Shown here: positions 19,968 through 29,317 of the stretch, piece by piece
Layout of the letters: each line of letters begins with the position of its first letter
How positions within the stretch are numbered: the stretch's first letter is position 1
The notes under the pieces: generated by a model
The model's database searches: none
What the model saw: the letters and a program-made list of their open reading frames with translations, nothing else
Told to the model about the DNA's origin: nothing
Translations under genes and position numbers: made by a program
Origin: Bifidobacterium breve
Lineage (GTDB): Bacteria; Actinomycetota; Thermoleophilia; Solirubrobacterales; Solirubrobacteraceae
Assembly: GCA_945878865.1 (NCBI GenBank)
Contig: CAMCUD010000013.1
Location: 1-64,000, forward strand
Direction of reading: 5' to 3'
DNA: 64,000 nucleotides

Positions 19968-20935
19968 GCGTCCATGACGTCCGGTTCCGGGCGATGGGCA
20001 CCCGCATGCGCGTGGCCGCTGAGGGAGCGAGCGCCGCGCTCGAGCATCGGGTGCGTGCGGCGCGAACCGAGCTCGAGCACACCGACCAGCAGCTGACGCG
20101 GTTTGGCGCCGGCAGCGCGCTGTCGCAGCTCAACGCCTCGCCGTCGGAGACCGTCGAGGCCGGCCCGCTCCTGCGCGATCACGTGCGCGCGGCGCTGTGG
20201 GCGGCCCAGCGGTCCGGCGGCATGGTCGACCCGACACTCCTCGATGCCATCGAGGCCGCTGGGTACCGGGGATCGCTCGCCGACCGGCAGCGACCGGACC
20301 TCACGGACGCCCTCGGGTCTGCACCGGAACGACGCCGCGCGTCGGCCCGCGAGGATGCAGCCTGGCGCACGATCCGCGTCGACGACCGTGCGGGCACGAT
20401 CTCGCGCCCGGTCGGCGTCCACATCGACCTGGGCGGCACCGCGAAGGGCCACGCCGCGGACCGCGCGCTCGCGCACCTGCGCGGGGCACGCAACGCGCTG
20501 GTCGATTGCGGCGGTGACCTTGCGCTGGGCGGTGACGCCGGCCGGCCGCACGCGGTCATCGTCGAGCACCCCACGACGCGCGAGGCCGTCGCGACGCTGC
20601 GCGTGGCCCGGGGCGGCGTCGCGACCTCGGGCATCACCGCGCGGGCGTGGCAACGCGGCGACGGCACGTGGGCGCATCACCTGCTGGATCCCGCAACCGG
20701 CGAACCGTGCTGGTCGGGTCTCCTCAGCGCCACGGCGGTCGGGACGAGCGCGCTGCAGGCCGAGACGCTCGCCAAGACCGCGTTTCTGCGGGGTCCGGAG
20801 GGCGCGCGCCGGCTTCTGCGCCGCCGGGGCGGCGTGATCGTCCACGAGGACGGCGATGTCGAAGTCATCGCGGCGGGTGAGCACACGATGCGCGTGCGGC
20901 GCCAGGCGCTCGACCGGCTTCGCATCCAGGGCTGA
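19964..20935 (+). CDS. apbE: FAD:protein FMN transferase
   Basis: A 323-residue ApbE protein that attaches FMN to a Thr or Ser of exported flavoproteins. Family landmarks: FRAMGTRMRV at the N-terminus, MVDPTLLDAIEAAGY, the DLGGTAKGHAAD loop, NALVDCGGDLALGG, and TSGI. No signal peptide is visible, so it may act in the cytoplasm or depend on the coupled membrane protein. No FMN-binding-domain substrate is encoded nearby, which is unusual because such genes often cluster. Confidence 0.88.
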   Translation: MSVHDVRFRAMGTRMRVAAEGASAALEHRVRAARTELEHTDQQLTRFGAGSALSQLNASPSETVEAGPLLRDHVRAALWAAQRSGGMVDPTLLDAIEAAGYRGSLADRQRPDLTDALGSAPERRRASAREDAAWRTIRVDDRAGTISRPVGVHIDLGGTAKGHAADRALAHLRGARNALVDCGGDLALGGDAGRPHAVIVEHPTTREAVATLRVARGGVATSGITARAWQRGDGTWAHHLLDPATGEPCWSGLLSATAVGTSALQAETLAKTAFLRGPEGARRLLRRRGGVIVHEDGDVEVIAAGEHTMRVRRQALDRLRIQG

Positions 20936-20950
20936 CCACGCACGGCGGGG

Positions 20951-20956
20951 TAGCCT
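20951..20956 (+). promoter_or_regulatory. Candidate -10 (TAGCCT), leaderless pattern, for miaB
   Basis: TAGCCT ends 8 bases before the miaB ATG. It is the same hexamer seen before the cyclophilin and MazG-like genes. Confidence 0.4.
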
Positions 20957-20964
20957 GTCCTGCG

Positions 20965-22299
20965 ATGCGCAAGCGGTACCACGTCACCACCTTCGGGTGC
21001 CAGATGAACGAGCACGACTCCGAGCGGATGAAGGGCATGCTCGAGACGCTCGGCTACGACGAGGCGCCCGCACGCGACGACGCCGACCTCATCCTCTTCA
21101 ACACCTGCTCGATCCGCGAGGCGGCCGACTCGAAGTTCATCGCGCACCTCGGTGAGGCCAAGCGCCTGAAGCGCGAGAACCCCGAGCGGGTCGTCGGTGT
21201 CGGCGGCTGCTGGGCGCAGTCGGTCAAGGACGAGGTGTTCGCGCGGTTCCCATTCGTGGATGTCGCGTTCGGCCCAGGGCAGGTGCACAAGCTCGCGGAG
21301 TTTCTGACGTCCGACGCGATCACCGCCCAGGGCTACTTCGAGTTCGAGGGCTTCCCCGGCCACCTGCCGACGAAGCGCGCCCGTGAGTTCCAGGCGTGGG
21401 TGCAGATCCAGGTCGGCTGCAACTGCGCGTGCTCGTACTGCATCGTCCCGTCGACCCGCGGGCGGGAGGCCAGTCGCCCGTTCGACGAGCTCGTCGCCGA
21501 GGTGCGGGGACTCGTGAGCGACGGTGTCACCGAGATCACCCTGCTCGGTCAGACGGTCAACAGCTACGGGCGCGACCTGCGCGGCGACGACGGCAAGCCG
21601 CGGAGCTTCAGCGAGCTTCTGCGCGCGCTCGACGCGATCGACGGGCTGGAGCGCATCCGCTACACGAGCCCGCACCCGAAGGACCTCCGCGAGGACGTCG
21701 TGCTCGCGCACGCCGAGCTGCCCTCCGTCTGCCAGCACATCCATCTTCCGCTGCAGAGCGGCTCGACGAAGATCCTCAAGGCGATGCGTCGCACGTACTC
21801 GCGGGAGCGCTACCTCGACCGCGTGGCAATGATCCGCGAGCACGTGCCGGACGTCGCGCTGACGACGGACATCATTGTGGGCTTCCCGGGGGAGACCGAG
21901 GAGGACTTCGAGGAGACGCTGTCCCTGTGCGAAGAGGTCGGGTACGACGCGGCCTTCACGTTCATCTTCTCGCCGCGCCGCGGTACGACGGCCGCGGAGA
22001 TCACCGAGGGCGTCGTGCCGCATCCGGTGAAGGTCGAGCGGCTCGAACGCCTCGTCGAGGTCATCCAGCGTGGCGCGCACGCGCGGGCGCAGCGGTTCGT
22101 CGGCCGCACCCTCGACGTGCTCGTGGAGGGACCTTCGCGCAACGACCCGGCGAAGCTGCGCGGGCGCTGCTCCCACAACAAGGTCGTGAACTTCACCGGC
22201 CTGGCCGAGCCGGGAGACATCGTCCCGGTGGAGATCGTCTCGGCGACGAGCCAGACGTTGGCCGGCGAGATGTCACTGCTGGCGCGGTTGGCCGGCTGA
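20965..22299 (+). CDS. miaB: tRNA-2-methylthio-N6-dimethylallyladenosine synthase
   Basis: A 444-residue methylthiotransferase that adds the 2-methylthio group to i6A37 in tRNA. The N-terminal UPF0004 cluster ligands are Cys12, Cys48 and Cys82; the radical SAM triad is Cys152, Cys156 and Cys159 in GCNCACSYC; a C-terminal TRAM domain (about 375-440) is present. It works after MiaA, whose gene lies 4.4 kb downstream beyond an accessory block. In many actinobacteria the two genes are closer. Confidence 0.95.
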   Translation: MRKRYHVTTFGCQMNEHDSERMKGMLETLGYDEAPARDDADLILFNTCSIREAADSKFIAHLGEAKRLKRENPERVVGVGGCWAQSVKDEVFARFPFVDVAFGPGQVHKLAEFLTSDAITAQGYFEFEGFPGHLPTKRAREFQAWVQIQVGCNCACSYCIVPSTRGREASRPFDELVAEVRGLVSDGVTEITLLGQTVNSYGRDLRGDDGKPRSFSELLRALDAIDGLERIRYTSPHPKDLREDVVLAHAELPSVCQHIHLPLQSGSTKILKAMRRTYSRERYLDRVAMIREHVPDVALTTDIIVGFPGETEEDFEETLSLCEEVGYDAAFTFIFSPRRGTTAAEITEGVVPHPVKVERLERLVEVIQRGAHARAQRFVGRTLDVLVEGPSRNDPAKLRGRCSHNKVVNFTGLAEPGDIVPVEIVSATSQTLAGEMSLLARLAG

Positions 22300-22320
22300 C
22301 GCGTCCGACCGGACCCCATG

Positions 22321-22334
22321 CGAACATGTGTTCG
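22321..22334 (+). promoter_or_regulatory. LexA/SOS box at the start of the radical SAM gene
   Basis: CGAACATGTGTTCG matches CGAACRNRYGTTYC at 13 of 14 positions and sits inside a 20-base perfect palindrome (22318-22337). It ends one base before the ATG at 22336, so bound LexA would cover the promoter of a short-leader or leaderless transcript. Confidence 0.8.
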
Positions 22335-22335
22335 C

Positions 22336-23403
22336 ATGCGGTGGGAGCATCTAGAGATTGAGCGGCAGCAAGCCGCGACCCTGCCGGGGTACAGGGAACA
22401 GGCGACGGTGCGGCGATTCGACGCACCCGAGGCCCTCGACATGCGGTTCTACGAGGTCCGGGCCAAGACGGTCCTCAACCGGGTTCCCCCGAAATCGCAG
22501 ATGCCGTTCCGGTGGACGATCAACCCGTATCGGGGATGCAGTCATGCCTGCGTCTTCTGTTTCGCTCGCCCCACGCACACGTATCTCGGCTTCGACGCGG
22601 GCCGCGACTTCGAGCGCGAGATCGTCGTCAAGGTCAACGCGCCAGAGGCCGCGCGCGCCGAGCTCTCACGCCCGAGGTGGAGGCGCGAGCACGTCGCGAT
22701 GGGGACGAACACGGACCCGTATCAGTGGGTCGAGTCGAAGTACCGCTTGATGCCGGGGATCTGGGAAGCGCTGCGCGACAGCGACACCCCGTGTTCGATC
22801 CTCACGAAGTCGCCGCTGCTGCTCCGTGACGCGGACCTCATGGTCGAGATCGCCGACCGCGGCATCCCGGTGTACGCCGACCTCTCGATCCCGACGTGGG
22901 ACGAACGCGCCTGGCGCGCGACCGAGCCGCACACACCGAGCCCGAAGGCGCGGATGGAAGCCGTCGCCGAACTGAACCGGCGCGGCATCCCAACCGGGAT
23001 CCTTGTCGCGCCGCTCATGCCCGGCATCAACGACGCGCCGCACCAGCTTGCGCCGCTCCTCGAGGCCGCGGCTGAGGCCGGCGCCGTGCAGATCGGCGGC
23101 ATCGGGCTGCATCTCCGCGGCCAGGTGCGCGACGTCTTCATGGAGTGGCTGCGCAGTGCCCGGCCGGACCTCGTCGGTCTGTACGAAGAGCTGTACGAGG
23201 GCGGCGCCTATCTGCCGCAGCACGAGCGCCGGCGCCTCGCCCGACTCATCCGGGCCGAGGCGCGCGACCCGGCGCCGGGCAACGCGACGGGGGAGGGGAC
23301 GCAGCGCTTCGAGGCGCTCCGCGCGCAGCGGCGTGGCGCCGCGGAGCGGCCAGAGGAGGTGAAACGTACCCCGGCGCCTGCCGCGCAGGAGTCGCTGTTC
23401 TAG
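22336..23403 (+). CDS. Radical SAM protein, spore-photoproduct-lyase-like (Rv2578c type)
   Basis: A 355-residue COG1533-type radical SAM protein. The cluster motif is Cys68-x3-Cys72-x2-Cys75 in GCSHACVFCFARP, preceded by PFRWTINPYR, which is typical of the Rv2578c group. Further landmarks are MGTNTDPYQ, ILTKSPLLLRD and GILVAPLMPGIND. I use ATG 22336 rather than 22318 because the earlier ATG lies inside the SOS palindrome and the family usually starts MRW. The SOS box implies a damage-response role; the substrate is unknown. The 3' end shares CTAG with the convergent cupin gene. Confidence 0.88.
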   Translation: MRWEHLEIERQQAATLPGYREQATVRRFDAPEALDMRFYEVRAKTVLNRVPPKSQMPFRWTINPYRGCSHACVFCFARPTHTYLGFDAGRDFEREIVVKVNAPEAARAELSRPRWRREHVAMGTNTDPYQWVESKYRLMPGIWEALRDSDTPCSILTKSPLLLRDADLMVEIADRGIPVYADLSIPTWDERAWRATEPHTPSPKARMEAVAELNRRGIPTGILVAPLMPGINDAPHQLAPLLEAAAEAGAVQIGGIGLHLRGQVRDVFMEWLRSARPDLVGLYEELYEGGAYLPQHERRRLARLIRAEARDPAPGNATGEGTQRFEALRAQRRGAAERPEEVKRTPAPAAQESLF

Positions 23404-23732
23404 AGATCGCGTGCGCCTGGGTGGCCGTCGCCGGGCCACGGCGCCAGGATCAGCAGCAGGCGCGAATCGCTCATCGCGCGCACCTCATGGCGCTCCGCCG
23501 GATCGAAGATAGCGAGCATCCCGGCGCTCCCGCGCTGGGGCGCGCCCCCATTGCGCACCTCGACCTCGCCGTCGACCACCACGAGATGGGCACGCTCATG
23601 CACCTGGTGCTCGTCGAGCGACTCACCCGCGGGCAGCTGCAGGGCGATCGACCGGGACTCCCCGCGACGGGAGTCCAGAACGACGGGATGTCGCGGCATC
23701 ACGTCGAGGGTCTGCAGGTCCCAGTGGCGCAT
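23400..23732 (-). CDS. Small cupin-domain protein
   Basis: A 110-residue single cupin. The metal-site pattern is His42, His45 and Glu46 in EHQVHE, and His82 in RHEV. ATG 23732 is chosen over an upstream in-frame ATG because GGGAGG lies 6 bases before it. It stands alone on the minus strand, convergent with the SOS-linked radical SAM gene. Function unknown. Confidence 0.8.
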   Translation of the reverse strand: MRHWDLQTLDVMPRHPVVLDSRRGESRSIALQLPAGESLDEHQVHERAHLVVVDGEVEVRNGGAPQRGSAGMLAIFDPAERHEVRAMSDSRLLLILAPWPGDGHPGARDL

Positions 23733-23832
23733 GGTCAACCTCCCGGTCGGGTTCCCCGGCATCCGCCGGTTGTGTGTGCTTCGTCACACGTAGGTGTGGA
23801 CTATGCCGGGTCGGCGGGTACCCGTGCGCAGG

Positions 23833-24723
23833 ATGCTCATCACGAAGTCCCACGCATGGCAGGCCGCCGGCCTGGCCCGAAAGCTCAGTGACCAGCGCGC
23901 GCGCCGGGCGCGGATCGAGATTGCCGTGCTGATTCCCGCGATCGCCGCCGTCATCGCCGTCTACGTGCTGCGGGATGACCTGCTCGAGGGGGTGAAGACG
24001 CCCGTTCGACTCGTCGCCGCGATCCTCGTGCTGGTCCTCGGCTCGCTGTTCGCTCGTGCGATGGGGCAGGCGTTCGGTCCGCTGATGATCCGCCGCCTCG
24101 ATCCGGGCGCCGCAGGCGCGGTCGGGTTCGTCCTGCGCCTGTGCGTCCTGCTCGTGGCGATCTCGTCCGCCTTGCGGATCGGCGGCGTGGATCCCAGCGC
24201 ATTCATCCCGGCTGCCGCCGCGGCTGCGGTGCTGCTCGGTCTCGCCGCACAACAGACGCTCGGGAACCTCATCGCCGGGGTCGTGCTCCTCAGCGCCCAG
24301 CCGTTCCGCGTCGGTGACCGCATCCGCCTGCAGGGCGGGGGATTGGCCGGCGAGGTGGAGGGCGTCGTCTCATCACTGGGCCTGCTGCACACCACGCTCG
24401 TCAGCGGCGACAACTCGATCCTCGTCCCGAACCGCACCGTCCTCGACGTGGCGATCGTGCCGCTGAACGAGCCGGCCGGAGTGAACCTGCGGGCGCGTCT
24501 GCGGCGAGGCGTCACGCCCCTCGACCTGCACGACCTGCTCGTCGAGCGGGTGGAAACGCCCATGCGCAGCGAGCCGCGCGTCCTCCTCGAGGAGATCGAC
24601 GAGGACGAGCTGATCGTGCGCATCCAGGCCACGCCGGAGCAGGCGTCCGACGGCGCGCGCCTGGCATCCGAGGTGCTGCGCGCCGTCGGACCGGAGACGC
24701 AGCGCCTGCAGTCGGCGGCCTGA
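23833..24723 (+). CDS. Small-conductance mechanosensitive channel (MscS family)
   Basis: A 296-residue MscS-type channel that opens under membrane tension to relieve osmotic shock. Three hydrophobic helices lie between about residues 25 and 155; the pore helix is Ala/Gly-rich (AAAAAAVLLGLAAQQTLGN), followed by the beta domain start PFRVGDRIRL and the VPNRTVLD segment. The start is uncertain: ATG 23833 and ATG 23803 are both in frame, the latter with a weak TAGGTG before it. Confidence 0.88.
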   Translation: MLITKSHAWQAAGLARKLSDQRARRARIEIAVLIPAIAAVIAVYVLRDDLLEGVKTPVRLVAAILVLVLGSLFARAMGQAFGPLMIRRLDPGAAGAVGFVLRLCVLLVAISSALRIGGVDPSAFIPAAAAAAVLLGLAAQQTLGNLIAGVVLLSAQPFRVGDRIRLQGGGLAGEVEGVVSSLGLLHTTLVSGDNSILVPNRTVLDVAIVPLNEPAGVNLRARLRRGVTPLDLHDLLVERVETPMRSEPRVLLEEIDEDELIVRIQATPEQASDGARLASEVLRAVGPETQRLQSAA

Positions 24724-24725
24724 GG

Positions 24726-25523
24726 TCAGCCGTCGCGTCGGCTGGCCTGCCCGGCAGCGAGGCGCTCGGCCACGTCCGCGCCGCCCAGTTTGCGCTGGAA
24801 CCGGCTGGCGAGCTCGGGGGCGAGGCCGGCGACCATCACGCCCGCGCGCATGCTCAGCGGCGCGACGTCGACCTCGCGGACGTCCTTCTGGATCGCCCGC
24901 ACCACCGCGGACGCCACGTCTTCCGGGGAGCGGGTCCCGACGCCGCGGGGCAGCTCGATGTCCGCCTCCACGAACATGCCGGCGTCGCGGATGAATCCGG
25001 GGAAGATCGTGGACACGCCGACGTCGGTCCCGTGCAGCTCCTCGCGCAGCGCCCCGGCGAAGCCGCGCATCCCGAACTTCGTCGCGTTGTACATCGAGCT
25101 GTGCGCCGCGGGCACCTTGCCGGCCAGCGACGAGATGAACACGAGGTGGCCCGCGCCGCGCGCGAGCATCCCCGGCACCATGCGCTGGGCCATCATGATC
25201 GGCGCGCGCAGGTTGACGTCGAGCATGCGGTCGATCTGGGTCGGCGTCAGCTCGGTGATGAGCCCCGTGGCGGGAAGTGCGGCGTTGGCGATGAGCACGT
25301 CGGCTTCGCCGTGCGCGTCGAGCAGCGCGTCGAGCTGCGCGCGGTCGGCCAGGTCGACGGCGAGGTTCTCGGCGCCCAGCTCGGAGGCGAGCCCGGCGAG
25401 CACTTCGGTGCGCCGGCCGGTGAGCACGAGCTTGGCGCCTTCGGCGGCGCAGGCGCGCGCGATGGCGTGGCCGATGCCACCGGTCGCGCCGGTCAGCAAG
25501 ACGGTGCGGTCACGAAGATCCAT
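24726..25523 (-). CDS. Short-chain dehydrogenase/reductase
   Basis: A 265-residue classical SDR. The cofactor motif is TGATGGIG at 11-18, NAALP lies in the fourth strand region, and the catalytic Tyr-x3-Lys is in SSMYNATKFG with a Ser about 13 residues before. A closing region of about 25 residues beyond the fold resembles lipid-metabolism SDRs, but the substrate is unknown. Its ATG overlaps the FIST stop by one base (TGATG), so the two form a minus-strand operon. Confidence 0.92.
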   Translation of the reverse strand: MDLRDRTVLLTGATGGIGHAIARACAAEGAKLVLTGRRTEVLAGLASELGAENLAVDLADRAQLDALLDAHGEADVLIANAALPATGLITELTPTQIDRMLDVNLRAPIMMAQRMVPGMLARGAGHLVFISSLAGKVPAAHSSMYNATKFGMRGFAGALREELHGTDVGVSTIFPGFIRDAGMFVEADIELPRGVGTRSPEDVASAVVRAIQKDVREVDVAPLSMRAGVMVAGLAPELASRFQRKLGGADVAERLAAGQASRRDG

Positions 25524-26680
25524 CAGGCGAACACTGCCACAGTCGCCGTGAAGGCATGCAGGAAGTTCGCGCCGCCGACTGGTCCGATCTCACCGGCGGC
25601 GAAGAACCCTGCCGCGGGCGCGCCCGCCAGCCCGGAATGCACGGAGCGGGCGTCGTGATCGCCGACTCCGAACATCTCGCGGCCGCGGCCCGTGCAGGTG
25701 AAGACGAGCGCGCCGGCCGGTTCATCTTCCCCGAGTGCGATGCGGCGGAGCTCGAGCGCGTCGCGCAGATCGCGGTCCGCGGTGATGGCGTCGCGCGCGT
25801 GGAGTCGCACGACCTGCCCCGGGCTGACCGGCGCCCCGACGGCGACGGTGCCGAGCGCCGGGTCGCCGCCGAGCAGGCCCCGGATGAGCACGTCGCCGGG
25901 ACCGGGGACCGGCTGGTCGTCGAGGACGATGCCCAGCAGGACGCCCTCGGCGACGGCCGCGCGTTCCTCCTCGGGAAGCGACTCGACGACGTCGCGGAGC
26001 TTCGGCAGCGCCGGCTCGCCGCTGAGCTCCTCGATGACGTTGCCCTCGCCGGCGGTGATCTCAAGCCGGGGGCCGACAGGCCGCGCGCCCTGCGATACGC
26101 ATGGGAGCATCTCGACGCCATCGAGGCGGACCCCGACGGCCCCGCCGTGGCGGACCTCGTCGTCGAACAGCAGTGCCGCGGAGCCGTCCAGCGTCCGCGA
26201 GCTGGCGACCCCACCGAGGACCGGAACCCCGGGGGAGCGGACCGCGAGCTCGTCGAGGATCGCGTCGGTGGGGAAGGAGTACGGGTCGGGAAGCAGGATC
26301 GCCCCGGCTGCGCCGCTCATTGACGGCATGCCGGACACCGTGACGCCGCCGGTGTCGCCCGGACGGACGTCGGCGTGGAACGTGGTGGCCGACCCGCCGC
26401 CGAGATTGGCGGCCCACACGCTGATCGCGGTCCCGCCCTCCACCTCTCGGGCGTCGCCGACCACGCCCGCCGCGCCGCAGCCGATGAGGCCGCCGGGCCG
26501 CAGCACGGTGTGCAGCGCGTCCAGCGCGATCTCCGGCGCCGCGAGATGACCGCCGGCGAGGAACGCGACGACGAGATCGGCGGAGCGGCCGAGCCCCGCG
26601 GCGGCGCTTTCGGCCGCGTCGATGGCGCCGAGCTGGGGGTCCGCCAGCGTGGAGAGGCCGCAGCCGACGCGCACGGGCAT
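25523..26680 (-). CDS. FIST-domain sensor protein
   Basis: A 385-residue protein with FIST N-terminal (about 25-210) and FIST C-terminal (about 215-365) domains, thought to bind small ligands such as amino acids. Landmarks are LIGCGAAGVVGDAREVEGG, LLPDPYSFPTDAIL, VLGGVASSRTLDG and, near the end, GFFAAGEIGPVGGANFLHAFT. There is no transmembrane or output domain, so it may act through a partner. It is the first gene of an operon with the SDR and diverges from miaA. Confidence 0.88.
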   Translation of the reverse strand: MPVRVGCGLSTLADPQLGAIDAAESAAAGLGRSADLVVAFLAGGHLAAPEIALDALHTVLRPGGLIGCGAAGVVGDAREVEGGTAISVWAANLGGGSATTFHADVRPGDTGGVTVSGMPSMSGAAGAILLPDPYSFPTDAILDELAVRSPGVPVLGGVASSRTLDGSAALLFDDEVRHGGAVGVRLDGVEMLPCVSQGARPVGPRLEITAGEGNVIEELSGEPALPKLRDVVESLPEEERAAVAEGVLLGIVLDDQPVPGPGDVLIRGLLGGDPALGTVAVGAPVSPGQVVRLHARDAITADRDLRDALELRRIALGEDEPAGALVFTCTGRGREMFGVGDHDARSVHSGLAGAPAAGFFAAGEIGPVGGANFLHAFTATVAVFA

Positions 26681-26716
26681 GAGGCGACCATAACGCTCCG
26701 GGCGGCCCGGCCCGTC

Positions 26717-26722
26717 GATACT
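26717..26722 (+). promoter_or_regulatory. Candidate -10 (GATACT), leaderless pattern, for miaA
   Basis: GATACT ends 7 bases before the miaA ATG with only CTCCCCGGG-like sequence between and no purine-rich ribosome-binding site. Confidence 0.45.
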
Positions 26723-26729
26723 CCCCGGG

Positions 26730-27632
26730 ATGCCCGGCGTCCTTGCCATCTTCGGGCCGACGGCTGTCGGCAAGACCGCGTTCGCGATCGCGGCGGCCGA
26801 GCGCCTGCACGCGGAGGGCGACGCGCCGGTCGCGATCGGCGCGGACGCGCTGCAGCTGTACGCCGGGCTGGAGATCCTCACCGCGATGCCCACCGCGCAG
26901 GAGCGGGCGCGGTTGGAGCACCGGCTCGTGGGCATCACGCCCGTAACCGACACGTTCAGCGTCGCCCGGTACGCGCGCATGGCGCACGAGGAGATCGATG
27001 CGCTGCTCGCGGCCGGGCGCGCGCCGATCGTCGTCGGCGGCACCGGGCTGTACCTCCGCGCCGCGCTCGCTGACCTCCAGCTGCGCCCGCCGCCCGAGCC
27101 GGGGGTGCGCGAGGCGCTCATGGCCGAGCTCGAGGACGTCGGCCCGGAAGCGCTGCACGCGCGCTTGGCCGAGGCCGCACCGTGGGCCGCCGCGCGGATC
27201 GACGTCCGGGACCGGTCGCGGATCGTCCGGTCGCTTGAGCTCCACGCCGCCGGCCAGCTCGAGCCGCCGCCCGCCGAGAACGAGTTGTGGACCGCCCACA
27301 CGCGTCATCCCACCCGGCTGGTCGGCCTCGTGATGGACCGCGACGCGCTGGTCGCCCGGATCGACGCCCGTGTCGACGCGATGGTCGAAGCCGGGGTCAT
27401 CGACGAGGTCCGCCGCGCCGATGCGGCCGGCGCCTCGGCCACCGCGCGCGCCGCGGTCGGCTTCGCCGAGTTCCTCGCCGGTGACGTCGAGGCCGCAAAG
27501 GTGCGCACGCGGCGGCTCGCGCGGCGCCAGCTGACCTGGATGCGCAAGCTCGCCGGGGTGGAGCTCGTCGACGTCACCGACCGCACGCCCGACGAGGTCG
27601 CAGACGCGCTGCAACTAGGCTCCGCCGCATGA
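26730..27632 (+). CDS. miaA: tRNA dimethylallyltransferase
   Basis: A 300-residue enzyme that prenylates A37 of tRNAs reading UNN codons, the step before MiaB. The P-loop is GPTAVGKT at 9-16. The usual ADS-x-Q-x-Y region reads ADALQLYAG, and VVGGTGLYLRA matches the family. The customary GTAKP reads LTAMP, a small divergence. The C-terminal tRNA-binding part (RRLARRQLTWMRK) is present. Its stop lies beyond the dapF start (4-base overlap), so miaA and dapF are coupled. Confidence 0.93.
   Translation: MPGVLAIFGPTAVGKTAFAIAAAERLHAEGDAPVAIGADALQLYAGLEILTAMPTAQERARLEHRLVGITPVTDTFSVARYARMAHEEIDALLAAGRAPIVVGGTGLYLRAALADLQLRPPPEPGVREALMAELEDVGPEALHARLAEAAPWAAARIDVRDRSRIVRSLELHAAGQLEPPPAENELWTAHTRHPTRLVGLVMDRDALVARIDARVDAMVEAGVIDEVRRADAAGASATARAAVGFAEFLAGDVEAAKVRTRRLARRQLTWMRKLAGVELVDVTDRTPDEVADALQLGSAA
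27616..27621 (+). promoter_or_regulatory. Candidate internal -10 (TAGGCT) before dapF
   Basis: TAGGCT lies inside the end of miaA, 7 bases before the dapF ATG. It fits the recurrent pattern, but coupling to miaA could serve dapF without it. Confidence 0.25.
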
Positions 27633-28486
27633 CGCTCGCGTTCGAGAAGTGGCAGGCCCTGGGCAACGACTACCTCATCGTCGAACGCGACCGCCTGCCG
27701 TTCCCGCTCACCGAAGAGCGCGTCCGGCGCCTGTGCGACCGCCATCTCGGCCTCGGCGGCGACGGGATCCTCGAACTGTCACCGCCCGACGCGCCGGGCT
27801 TCGTCGCGCGGCTGCGCATCTTCAATCCCGACGGCTCCGAGGCTGAGCTGTCGGGCAACGGCGCGCGCGAGGCGATCATGTACCTGCGCCGCCGTGGCTG
27901 GACCGACCAGCGCGAGTTCTCCATCCAGACCGTCGCCGGCGAGCTGCGCCCGACGATCCTCTCCGACACCACGTGCACGGTGGACATGGGCCGCGCCAAG
28001 CTCGAGTCCGACGACTACCCGGCCGGCGAGCGCGACGGCCGCGGCGAGCTGGAGACCGGCGAGCACGCCTGGTGGTTTCAGCACGTGTCGATCGGCAACC
28101 CGCAGTGCAGCATCGAGGTGCCCGACGCCGACGCGCTGCTCGCGCTTGACCTCCACGCGATCGGACCGGGCATCGAGCACCACCACCTCTTCCCGAACCG
28201 CACGAACGTCTCGTGGTGGTGCCGCCTGGGCGACGACCGGATCCGCGCGCGGATCTTCGAGCGCGGGGTCGGCGAGACGATGTCGTCGGGAACCGGCGCG
28301 ACCGGCGCGGCGGTGTCGTTCGTCCTGCGCGGAGGGGACAGCCCGGTGACGGTGGAGCTCGACGGCGGCGAGCTGACCGTGGAGGTCGAAGAGGACCTCC
28401 ACGTCGACCTGACCGGCTGGGCCGTGCCGGTCTACGCCGGTGAGGTCAGCGGTGACCTGCTCGCCGACCTCACCGCGATGGACTGA
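27629..28486 (+). CDS. dapF: Diaminopimelate epimerase homologue with Ser in place of both catalytic Cys
   Basis: A 285-residue DapF-fold protein: LGNDYLIVE at 11-19, GLGGDGIL, FNPDGSEAE, SIGNPQC, and the paired active-site loops. DapF interconverts LL- and meso-diaminopimelate with two cysteines, normally in xCGNGxR and xCGTG. Here both are serine: Ser75 (codon TCG, ELSGNGAR) and Ser220 (TCG, ETMSSGTGATG). The rest of the two-lobed fold looks intact. Either the protein works with serines, or it has a different role. It is coupled to miaA and faces the dapE-dapC-dapD operon. Confidence 0.88.
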   Translation: MTLAFEKWQALGNDYLIVERDRLPFPLTEERVRRLCDRHLGLGGDGILELSPPDAPGFVARLRIFNPDGSEAELSGNGAREAIMYLRRRGWTDQREFSIQTVAGELRPTILSDTTCTVDMGRAKLESDDYPAGERDGRGELETGEHAWWFQHVSIGNPQCSIEVPDADALLALDLHAIGPGIEHHHLFPNRTNVSWWCRLGDDRIRARIFERGVGETMSSGTGATGAAVSFVLRGGDSPVTVELDGGELTVEVEEDLHVDLTGWAVPVYAGEVSGDLLADLTAMD

Positions 28487-28489
28487 CGC

Positions 28490-29313
<824 letters not shown>

Positions 29314-29317
<4 letters not shown>

